Shown here: positions 45,427-55,984 of the stretch, piece by piece | Position numbering within the stretch: position 1 is the stretch's first letter | How the letters are laid out: each line of letters starts with the position of its first letter | Assembly (NCBI GenBank): GCA_947561585.1 | Contig: CANNZV010000844.1 | Location: 62,001 to 126,000, forward strand | DNA from: Caprella mutica | Taxonomy: Eukaryota; Arthropoda; Malacostraca; Amphipoda; Caprellidae | Length of the DNA stretch: 64,000 nt | Reading direction: 5' to 3' | The notes under the pieces: generated by a model | The model's database searches: none | Told to the model about the DNA's origin: nothing | The model's input: the letters and a program-made list of their open reading frames with translations, nothing else | Position numbers and translations under genes: made by a program

Positions 45427-47221
45427 TGTGAGTGAATTGACGGCCTGCATGATAATACGCAAAAAAATACCTATATATAAAAAATCACAAGCATAATTGT
45501 AATCGTATAAAAATTATTAATACAAATTTTAAAGAAAATTATTCATTGAAATTCACTTTCATTTCAATTATTAATTAAATGGCACTTTAATCAAATTACA
45601 TAAAAAATATTTATTCAAGCAACTTTAAGATTCACATTCCCATATTTTAAAAGCATGGAAATAGAAAAGGAGTCATCATGTCGATTGGCTCTTTAGAAGT
45701 CTAATTTCTCCAGTTCGATGAAATGATAATCGAGGTCATTGCTTTATGAATGTCTCCCATTTGAGTCCATTTCCCTTCCAGAGTGTTTCCTAAAGATCAC
45801 AAGGAATGAAAAGAAGGACTTTGGGAAGAAAAATCACAAGGTTTTAAGACTTCCAGAGAATTAATTCCCTTCGCAAATGAGCTAGTAGAATCATCAGCTG
45901 TATGAACACTTCAATTAGTATTCTAACTGTTGAAGAATAACTAGTTATTGAAACAATGCTGGTATATGAATCGAGTGATGATATTCGAGATGATGTAGGC
46001 TCCTTTTAGAGAGTTAGAGCAATCAAAACTTTGAGTTCAAGGAGTCCCTATAGTTCCTAATACTCCTCAGGTGAACCAAAATGGAGACGGTAGGACGTAG
46101 GATTATGCTACTAATGGTAGACAAATCACTACGTTATACATTAGGAATTATAGGAATTAGTAAACAAGGAAGATAACTTGCCATAGAGAAAAGAAAATTT
46201 TCAAATGCAGTTTATATCATACGTATCAACATCAAATATGATTTTATTTCGTATTTAGTTTTAATGAATTAATATTTATATTTTATACATATATATTACT
46301 CATGCTATATAGCACTAATGAAAAACATGATCTAACTGCCGAAAATATTTCATGATATGAATACAGATAATGATATTAAATTCATGAAACTGAAACCCGG
46401 AATCTTAGGACCTATAAAAAAAAATAGTATCTAAAAGGCATTTTATGACTTCATATACACTTTAAGGAATAGTAAATAAGTATTTATTACGTTTAAATTG
46501 ACATTTTAATACAAACAAAATTGATATTTTAGACTTTTTACATTATTTTTGGTAAATTTCAATTAATCTATTTCACAGTAGGTATATTTATTTAAATTTA
46601 TTCTAAGAGCGAAACAAAGATTAAATTTAAATTCATAGAACGATACAAATTCTAATTAAATTAGCAATTTGAATAACTACATTTATAACTGAAGTATGGA
46701 AATCAAATTTAAAATAGATTTTCCAATTTTCGGCATTGTGCAATAATTTCTGTAGGTTGAGGGGACCGTTTCCCTAAAATCTGTAAAAAGCAATTATCTA
46801 AATTTTTCATTAATCATTTTTTTCTAAAAAAAAATTAAGAAAATTAGCTAAAATTCGGTAACTGGGACAAAATTGAAACAAATTTCCTAAACAAAAAGTA
46901 CACCATTTAAATAGTTGCATCATCCATGAAAATTGCAAGCATGTATAGTGTATATTAATCAATTACCTTTTTTAGGGAAACTGCCAATCAACAAACAAGA
47001 CCAAATGTTGAATCAATTTAGACGTTTAGAATTTTGCTATTAAGTTATTAAGAATGAATTTAAATCAAATTGAAATCGCATTATGTAATCTATTTAGTGA
47101 AATTTAAGTTGGTGAAAATATATTAATTAAACCGATTTTGATTAAATTATAATGTTCCATAAATTATTCGATCTAACTTTACAGGGTTTCACAGTATATG
47201 AAAGTATAAATAGGACTTTGT
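45427..47221. other. AT-rich unique DNA
   Basis: 45650-46200 is complex and less AT-rich. 46200-47220 is strongly AT-rich with no open frame. No feature is supported. Confidence 0.5.
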
Positions 47222-47935
47222 GCTACCTAGTTTTACATTCACAGTAGCTACCTAGTTACTATCCACAGTAGCTACCCAGTTACTTTCTACAGTAGCTACC
47301 TAGTTACTATCCACAGTAGCTACCTAGTTACTCTTTACTGTAACAACCTACTAGCTATCCACAGTAACTACCTAGTTAATATCAACAGTAACTACCTAGT
47401 TAATATCCACAGTAGCTACCTAGTTAATATCCACAGTTGCTACCTAGTTACTCTCTACAGTAACTACCCAGTTACTATCCACAGTAGCTACCCAGTTACT
47501 ATCCACAGTAGCTACCTAGTTACTATCAACAGTAGCTACCTAGTTACTATCCACAGTAGCTACCTAGTTACTATCCACAGTAGCTACCTAGTTAATATCC
47601 ACAGTAGCTACCTAGTTAATATCCACAGTAGCTACCTAGTTAATATCCACAGTAGCTACCTAGTTAATATCCACAGTAACTACCTAGTTAATATCCACAG
47701 TAGCTACCTAGTTACTATCCACAGTAACTACCTAGTTAATATCCACATTAGCTACCTAGTTACTATCCACAGTAACTACCTAGTTAATATCCACATTAGC
47801 TACCTAGTTGATATCCACAGTAACTACCTAGTTAATATCCACATTAGCTACCTAGTTACTATCCACAGTAACTACCAAGTTAATATCCACATTAGCTACC
47901 TAGTTGATATCCACAGTAGCTACTAGTTAATATCT
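47222..47935. repeat. 24-bp minisatellite, about 30 copies
   Basis: Units read CTACCTAGTTACTATCCAC then AGTAG. Variants are TAATATCC for TACTATCC, AGTAAC or ATTAGC for AGTAGC, and CCCAG for CCTAG. Variants are clustered: ATTAGC only from about 47747 onward, in a recurring two-unit pattern. Stops occur in most frames, so no long open frame results. Confidence 0.97.
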
Positions 47936-49866
47936 GGTAGTCCTCTAACGACCAGTGCATTTTTTCACTAACTACCAACAGCGGAGTCGCAGATTAAGTT
48001 TATAATGAATTTGCAGGGGAGGCTCTGGACTAATATTCCAATTATACAACTGAGGAAGGACTTAATCTTCCTTGGGACACATTTTGAAATGAGCTGAAAA
48101 AATAAGGACTGTGCAGGATCTAGCGGGTATTTTGTGGCGAAGAATAACAGGACTGGGCTGTAAGCTCGACGGTAGACTTTTCTTGAAACCTAAGACTGAA
48201 CAGAATTGGAACACTCGCTAACTTATGTTTCTCACATGGAAATTACGAGGGAATGTGAAGGATATTATTTTATCTGTGAAATAATAACGATTAAAATACA
48301 GAAATTATTCATAGATACGTTATACCTATATTTTGTTTTCTGATACAAGTTACTACGATATGCTTAACCACTGCAAAGTGATTACAAATACGAAAGGATA
48401 TCGGACCTTCAACTGAATTAAGTATTATTTCACGAATGATACTAATAACTTTAAATTTCAATAAATAAATTAAATACTAGTAATTAAAAGCACTAAGATA
48501 TACACAATTGAAGATCAAGAATTTATTTTAACCCGTACATTGAGGGTGTCCTTATTTTGGGACAGCAATCTGTAGATGTGGCACATCAGCAAAGTTAAAG
48601 TTGAGCAACCGTATACAGGTGAATCTATTCATAATAATTATTATCACATTTAAACAAACTGTCTAATCTTATTCTTCCACATATCGAACAACGAGAAAAC
48701 TCTCTCCTATTCACCCGAAGAAACCTAATCTCCTTTGGAAGCGGCAAGTAAACATTTCTATTTGCCAGCATTTTCACAATCTCCACTGAGAGTGTTCAAA
48801 TTTCTCTTTATTTGTTCCATCAGAGCTCCACACATCGTCAAGTTTCCATCAAAATGCAAAATAAATGCCCACTGACGTTCCTTCTGAGTGGCCCCTTACA
48901 GCAAACAAATTTAACAGCTTCCCCGCGCGGCTAGCTACCACAAATTTGCTCCACTTTAAAAAGGACAATCATTTTTGCGGCCTCTTCTCCTTCAACATTC
49001 AAAAATCTTCTAATTACTAACAAGATACTATTAGTGAGGCGATTATTAGGGAATTGGCCTATTAGCAGGCTTGGAAAAATGAACAATTAAGAGGTAATTT
49101 ATACCACGAAAAATTTAGAGTGTGAAATAGAGCACAACTATGATTGAGTATGTAGTCTTAGTAATGATTTATACATACTTGCAATTATGTCAATTTCTTT
49201 TATTGTAAGCTATAAATGATTGTAAAAATGATAGTGTACCTACCATCATAATATTTCTACAGGTTTCTTGAACTATAAGAGTTTAGGAATTATAATAAAA
49301 AGAATACTTAACGATTGATATTAAAGATTTTTTGTATAAAATCCCCCCGAACCCGAGCATTACTTAATATTTCAAAGCTAATTCATATAATCAGAGATTC
49401 GGTTTAGTAAAGAAATGAGATATATGTTTAGATTTTAAATATAAATAGATTTTGCACTTTGAAGAGGTCAGATGAAAATATTTTAGACCTCTTTTAAGTT
49501 ATTGTTTGGACATTAAATATAAGTTTAATAATACAATTAACATTCAAAAGGTAAATTAAGATTATTTTAGAAATGCGATAGGAGAGAAAAATACATAATA
49601 ATTCGATCACTTCATTTTTTCCAGAAAAAGTTGTGATTATTCAAAGCAGGGGATATAATTTTAAAAACTGTTTCACAATTATTAGTTAACAGCATCAGTT
49701 ATCAGTTAAAAACATCAGTTATGTACATTCAGTTATGAATTGTTGACAAAACTGGAGAAAATGAAGAGTCGAATGCGTGTTTAGTGGTGGAATATTTACC
49801 TGCGTTTCTTTTTTCGTTTGGTTTTCTCTCCGCCTGCATGCACAACCGAACGTACCTGGAAGAAGT
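47936..49866. other. unique DNA; complex block 48640-49080
   Basis: 48000-48230 and 48640-49080 are less AT-rich and complex, without coding signature. 49080-49860 is AT-rich. No gene is supported. Confidence 0.4.
48530..48620. mobile_element. 92-bp short TIR element, copy 2 (inverted)
   Basis: Inverted copy of 13599-13690: begins AACCCGTACATTGAGGGTGT and ends AACCGTATACAGGT. A few substitutions lie at the right end. The two copies sit about 35 kb apart, so this is a dispersed family. Confidence 0.75.
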
Positions 49867-50712
49867 AGACTGGGTTAGGAAACACGAAAGAAACACGAGA
49901 GTTATGAAGAGAAATGAATGGAAACTGGGTTAGGAAACACGAAAGAAACACGAGAGTTATGAAGAGAAATGAATGGAGACTGGGTTAGGAAACACGAAAG
50001 AAACACGTGAGTTATGAAGAGAAATGAATGGAAACTGGGTTAGGAAACACGAAAGAAACACGAGAGTTATGAAGAGAAATGAATGGAGACTGGGTTAGGA
50101 AACACGAAAGAAACACGTGAGTTATGAAGAGAAATGAATGGAAACTGGGTTTGGAAACATTAAAGAAACACGATAGTTATGAAGAGAAATGATTGGAAAC
50201 TGGGTTTGGAAACACTAAAGAAACACGAGAGTTATGAAGAGAAATGAATGGAGACTGGGTTAGGAAACACGAAAGAAACACGTGAGTTATGAAGAGAAAT
50301 GAATGGAGACTGGGTTAGGAAACACGAAAGAAACACGTGAGTTATGAAGATAAATGAATGGAAACTGGGTTAGGAAACACGAAAGAAACACGAGAGTTAT
50401 GAAGAGAAATGAATGGAGACTGGGTTAGGAAACACGAAAGAAACACGTGAGTTATGGAGAGAAATGAATGGAGACTGGGTTAGGAAACATGAAAGAAACA
50501 CGTGAGTTATGAAGAGAAATGAATGGTAACTGGGTTTGGAAACATTAAAGAAACACGAGAGTTATGAAGAGAAATGAATGGAGACTGGGTTAGCAAACAC
50601 TAAAGAAACACGTGAGTTATGAAGAGAAATGAATGGAGACTGGGTTTGGAAACATTAAAGAAACACGTGAGTTATGGAGAGAAATGAATGGAGACTGGGT
50701 TTGGAAACACGA
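49867..50712. repeat. 55-bp minisatellite, about 15 copies
   Basis: Units start ACTGGGTTAGGAAACACG and continue AAAGAAACACGWGAGTTATG and AAGAGAAATGAATGGA. Variants are TTAGG/TTTGG, CACGAAAG/CATTAAAG, CGAGAG/CGTGAG and GGAAAC/GGAGAC. They co-segregate (TTTGG goes with TTAAAG or CTAAAG), indicating sub-families exchanged among units. Confidence 0.97.
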
Positions 50713-51126
50713 AAAATACAACTTCATAGTTTCTAGTATATCACTAATTAGTATATTAAGAATTGAATAAGAAACAGATAAATACAAATGAGAATTGCGA
50801 TACAAATTGCAACAGCGATACATGTACAGAGCGATACAAATGAGTTATCAATAAACTATGAGATGGAACTTGGCTAAAATATACGAGAAATAAGCAATGG
50901 ATTGAAAGGAATAAATAGATAAGTTAGGAAATGTGGAGATGAGAGCGAGTTGAATATTAAAGTACAGCATCAATGTGTTGGATATTATTATATTAGTAAG
51001 CGAGATGAAACTGTTCCATAAAACAGAAAATTAATAACAAATGAGTTTATAATGTCATCATGTAAGAAATCAACTAGATGACGGGTACTCATAGAGCGCA
51101 TACCTTCACCACCGATTATAAATGAC
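50713..51126. other. AT-rich unique DNA
   Basis: No gene is supported. Near 50775-50845 the words GATACAAATGAG and GCGATACAAAT recur loosely. Confidence 0.5.
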
Positions 51127-51355
51127 CATGACCTTTACCCTGTTCGCTCCTAAAATTTAATAAACTGGTTCCTGGATAATGACCAATCCTCCCACCAGAT
51201 TTCAGGCAATTTGGTTTAAAACATTATAAGTTGTGAATAACCTTGACCTTTGACCGGATCGCTCCTAAAATTTTACCAGATGCTTCCTGGATATTGACCA
51301 ATCGTCCCACCCAATTTCAAACAATTTGGTTGAAGACTTTGAGTTATCCAAGTAA
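51127..51355 (+). repeat. two tandem copies of a 116-bp unit starting TGACCTTTGACC
   Basis: Unit 1 (51128) and unit 2 (51244) share TGACCTTT(A/G)ACC, TCGCTCCTAAAATTT, CTTCCTGGATA-TGACCAATC and ATTTCA-(G/A)-CAATTTGGTT. Period 116 bp. The wording resembles a degenerate repeat starting TGACCTTTGACC that I recall from many animal genomes. That likeness is memory, not a search. Confidence 0.75.
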
Positions 51356-51360
51356 TAAGA

Positions 51361-52007
51361 TGGCAAATAAATAAATACCGCCTTAAATATTTCTTTCCGC
51401 AATCTGCGAAGGCATTAATGACCATTTGGTATGGACTAAAATACCCAATAGAATAAAGTGCAACTGAAGAGTTTTCTTAGAATTAAAGTGTGCCTTTAGT
51501 ATAGAATAAATGAGAATGGTATTCCATAATGATGCCATACGATCGGAATGCAGAGCAATATCGGTCAGCGCACGCCACATGAATCATTCAGAAGCAGTAT
51601 GACATTGTAGTCTGGATATATTCCCTTGGATGATACTTTAGTAATATTACACCACTGAGTGAGCGGTTAAAACACAATGCTAAATTAAAACATCTTCACA
51701 TTTTCAAGGCAAAGTTAGTAACAGGCTTTTTGTTTCTTGGACAAGAATGCTGCAGTAGCTCAGGCGAATTTTAATATAATGAAGTATGCAAAGTCTTTAA
51801 AAACACACCTGCCGGAGTTTGGCGCTTTCTGGAAACTAATGAGACCATTCTTGGAAAACTTCCTCCACATCCTTCCTTATTCAAAATAAAAACAATTTGC
51901 ATGATGCGTGCAAAATGATTAGTCACGGAAAATGAAGAAAACAAATTAGTTTTAAGAAAACATTTGACTTGGTTGTTTTAATTTATCACTTAACTAAAAT
52001 ATTAGAA
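51361..52007. other. unique DNA
   Basis: Mixed complexity, with a short minus frame 51383-51580 and no motif. No supported gene. Confidence 0.45.
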
Positions 52008-53515
52008 CAGTAAAGTGTGTTACATCAACACACATCAAAGACCATGACAGTAAAGTGTTACATCAACTCACATCAAAGACCATAACAGTAAAGTGTGTTA
52101 CATCAACACACATCAAAGACCATAACAGTAAAGTGTTACATCAACACACATCAAAGACCATAACAGTAAAGTGTTACATCAACTCACATCAAAGACCATA
52201 ACAGGAAGTGTGTTACATCAACACACATCAAAGACCATAACAGTAAAGTGTGTTACATCAACACACATCAAAGACCATAACAGTAAAGTGTGTTACATCA
52301 ACACACATCAAAGACCATAACAGGAAGTGTGTTACATCAACACACATCAAAGACCATAACAGTAAAGTGTTACATCAACTCACATCAAAGACCATAACAG
52401 TAAAGTGTTACATCAACACACATCAAAGACCATAACAGTAAAGTGTGTTACATCAACACACATCAAAGACCATAACAGGAAGTGTGTTACATCAACACAC
52501 ATCAAAGACCATAACAGTAAAGTGTTACATCAACACACATCAAAGACCATAACAGTAAAGTGTTACATCAACACACATCAAAGACCATAACAGTAAAGTG
52601 TTACATCAACTCACATCAAAGACCATAACAGTAAAGTGTTACATCAACACACATCAAAGACCATAACAGTAAAGTGTTACATCAACACACATCAAAGACC
52701 ATAACAGGAAGTGTGTTACATCAACACACATCAAAGACCATAACAGTAAAGTGTTACATCAACACACATCAAAGACCATAACAGTAAAGTGTTACATCAA
52801 CACACATCAAAGACCATAACAGTAAAGTGTTACATCAACACACATCAAAGACCATAACAGTAAAGTGTTACATCAACACACATCAAAGACCATAACAGGA
52901 AGTGTGTTACATCAACTCACATCAAAGACCATAACAGTAAAGTGTTACATCAACACACATCAAAGACCATAACAGTAAAGTGTGTTACATCAACACACAT
53001 CAAAGACCATAACAGGAAGTGTGTTACATCAACTCACATCAAAGACCATAACAGTAAAGTGTGTTACATCAACACACATCAAAGACCATAACAGTAAAGT
53101 GTGTTACATCAACACACATCAAAGACCATAACAGTAAAGTGTGTTACATCAACACACATCAAAGACCATAACAGGAAGTGTGTTACATCAACACACATCA
53201 AAGACCATAACAGGAAGTGTGTTACATCAACACACATCAAAGACCGTAACAGGAAAGTGTGTTACATCAACACACATCAAAGACCACAACAGGAAAGTGT
53301 GTTACATCAACTCACATCACATCAAAGTGTGTTGCATCAACTCACATCAAAGACCATAACAGTAGAGTGTGTTACATCAACTCACATCACATCAAAACGT
53401 GTTACATCAACACACATCAAAGACCATAACAGTAGAGTGTGTTACATCAACTCACATCAAAGACCACACTGTACAGGAAGGTGTGTTACATCAACACACA
53501 TCACATCAAAGTGTG
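52008..53515. repeat. 38-40-bp minisatellite, about 39 copies
   Basis: Units read CAGTAAAGTG(TG)TTACATC then AACACACATCAAAGACCATAA. Three length classes arise from a GTGTG/GTG choice and a GTAAAG/GGAAG choice. GTGTGTTACATCAACACAC is a 6-bp stem with a 7-nt loop in each full unit. The right 250 bp is diverged, with internal deletions giving CACATCACATCAAAG. Open frames (61-149 codons) rotate with unit length and are not genes. Confidence 0.97.
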
Positions 53516-53520
53516 TCACC

Positions 53521-54185
53521 ATTAGAGTGTACGACACGGACTGTGCATAACTTTAAAGAGTCTCCCTGTGATTCGTAATAAAGTGTTTTAATAGGAGCCA
53601 CGGAGTAAATATGGTCTGAACAGTCGTAAGTCAGGCCCATAAACACAGAATGGCAACATTATGGAGTGAATTACGGACTGAGGAGCCGTGTGATGGTGAT
53701 GGTTAATTGACCGTACGATTGCGCATCTCTCTGGTCAGAAGGTAGCGCAAACTACTCATTGATGCGCTCTTACAGCGCATTTCATGGCGCCATCTGCTAT
53801 CAATTGGAACGATATCGAGTGTTTCGGAAATAGCATTTCGGTGTCACTTTCGTAAACAACATAACTGTGATACAGAAACTTTAGGAGCACATTATTATTT
53901 ACAGTCTGAAGCATCTAATATTGCTTATTGAGTTATTTAAGAATTGATTTGAGCATTTAATGATCACCCTTTTACTACCAATCTATTTAAGTATTGCTTT
54001 CCACATAGGGTTTGCTCTACAATTATGAATATTATATTTAATTGTGTATAATATTATGTCTATTTTTATACCTATTGTGCGTAGCTATTGCTAATGAAGG
54101 TTTTTTCCTTAAAACAATAAAATTAAAAACAATATTTTTCTTAATTACAAGATTTCCTTTTTATATAAGATTCAATATTTGTATT
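53521..54185. other. unique DNA right of the array
   Basis: 53640-53880 is complex, with several GCGC-containing words (GATTGCGCATC, GATGCGCTCTTACAGCGCAT, the last a small hairpin). 53880-54185 is AT-rich. No gene. Confidence 0.45.
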
Positions 54186-54380
54186 ATAAAAAAACTCAAT
54201 TTTTGCATTACGAATAAAATTAAATTTTTATAATATGAATATAATTCAATTTTCGCTTTATGAAAAAAAAAATCAATTTCTGCATTATGAATAAAATCAT
54301 TTTTGGCTTATGAATGAGATTCAATTTTTGCAATATGAATAAAAAAAAATCAAATTTTGCATTGTCAATTAAATTTTCGT
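54186..54380. repeat. degenerate AT-rich tandem repeat, about 31-bp period
   Basis: About six loose copies of TATGAATAAAATTCAATTTT followed by TGCAT, spaced 29-33 bp. Strongly degenerate. Confidence 0.7.
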
Positions 54381-54471
54381 GTTGCCACCATTCAGTTCAT
54401 TCTCACTCTTTCTTCTATCCAATAAGTTCTCTCCAGTGACCCAAACTTCATCACATCAGCTGGTGAATCTA

Positions 54472-54522
54472 CCCCCCCCCCCTCCAAATCCCCCCCCCCC
54501 CCTCCAAGCCACTCCCCCCCCC
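54472..54522. repeat. poly-C cluster
   Basis: Three C-runs of 11, 13 and 9 bases separated by TCCAAAT and TCCAAGCCACT, in an otherwise AT-rich region. On the minus strand these are long G-runs. The plus frame through it (54379-54621) is proline-rich only because of the C-runs. Confidence 0.9.
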
Positions 54523-55746
54523 AACCTCTCCCCAGCCCCTCACCAACGCTCCTCCAACCCAAAGTTTCGAAGTGAGAATAAACCTGAGCTATTAAATCTT
54601 AGTCAGCAAAATGGATATTAAAAGTAACTCGTTGAAAACTTTACACCAGAAATGGAAATGCGAAGAAGCAACCAACTGAAAAGGAGTGAAGTAAAGAAGT
54701 TATCACCCGATGAGTTGAGGATTCAAATTAGAAAAAAGTTAGTAAATTTCACTAGTTGGTTGCTAATAAAAGTAGACAGATAACTTCTGTAGGAAAAACT
54801 ACAGACGACATTCCACTCATGCAAAATAAATAAAAATAGATTTGACTGTTTAGTTAAGATGGCATATCATTCCGAAGAAATGTGGACATGCATTGTACCG
54901 AAATATAGCATAATCAACAATAAAATTTACAACTGTAGGTACAAAAAAACTTTAATAGAATAATAAAATAAAATGAATGAACTTTATCCAAGCATCAAAG
55001 TGTTCATCATTACATAGAATATATTTAGAAATATACTCAACTTTTAGGGACACTTATTCATATCTTATAATAAATAGGATTATAATATTTTTTACCTATA
55101 AATATTTATATTCTACAAAACATTGCTATAAATTTACCCAGTAACAGGACGCAGAAATCCTGTACACACACCGCAGTACAGGACACAGCATTACTGTACA
55201 GTACCCATTTTCTATTCAAAGATAGAGACTCTTAACATCTAAGATGGCAAGCTTCGCCACCAGAGGCGCTAATCTCCCACTAAGAAGGTGGTGACATAAT
55301 CAGCACCACAGCTGACAACCACTGCCTTTCCGGGGCACTTCAGTCGGGGGATTAGCGCCACACGACAAATAATGGCAACAGGCAGAAGATGGTGTTTCCA
55401 TTGGAGTAAATACCTTTGGTTAATATATAAACATGCGTAATTCTATATTTTCGAACTGAAATTATAACATGAGATTCTTAAAACATTAATACCTCAAACT
55501 AATAACTTATTATTACGTTAAAATAGTCAGTCTGCGAGATATGTCTAGATTTCTATTCCGGTAAAGATTCTATGGAATAATGAATTAAAACTAATTATGC
55601 AATCTTGATTTCAATCACATGGAATGGTGAATAAAATGTCAGACTATTATGTTATTTGTATTAATATTAATTACTATTCGAATGGTAAATACTTTCAGAA
55701 TTCAAACTATATACTAGACGAAATGAAAGGCATATTAATTAATTAA
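54523..55746. other. unique DNA with a complex block
   Basis: 55130-55400 is complex and contains an inverted pair, GGCGCTAATCTCCC (about 55264) and GGGGATTAGCGCC (about 55349). The rest is AT-rich and non-coding. Confidence 0.4.
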
Positions 55747-55984
55747 TACAGTGAAACTCCTGAGTTATGAAGTATTGGTCACTTCATAACTCAGGGGCAC
55801 TGATAGTTTTCTATGATTAAAATATTGGAGAAAACTATGCTCTTTGGGGGATGACTAGAACGAAATTAATGACTTAGACCGTTTTCTATAATTTAAACAT
55901 AGAAAATACTTCATAACTCAGGTGCATTTCATAACTCAGGTCCTTCATCACTCGAGTGCTTCATAACTCAGGAGTTTTACTGTA
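55747..55984. mobile_element. MITE family D, copy 2 (complete, TA-flanked)
   Basis: Starts TACAGTGAAACTCCTGAG and ends with the inverted CTCAGGAGTTTTACTGTA, bounded by TA on both sides as expected for Tc1/mariner/pogo targets. Internally, CTTCATAACTCAGG words repeat in both directions next to each end, and a second inverted pair (AAACTATGCTC / TTTTCTAT) lies near the centre. 238 bp, no coding capacity. It is the inverted relative of 19507-19715. Confidence 0.9.

Noticed and set aside
54379..54621. Proline-rich 80-codon plus frame
   Set aside because: The prolines come from poly-C runs, and there is no supporting structure around it.
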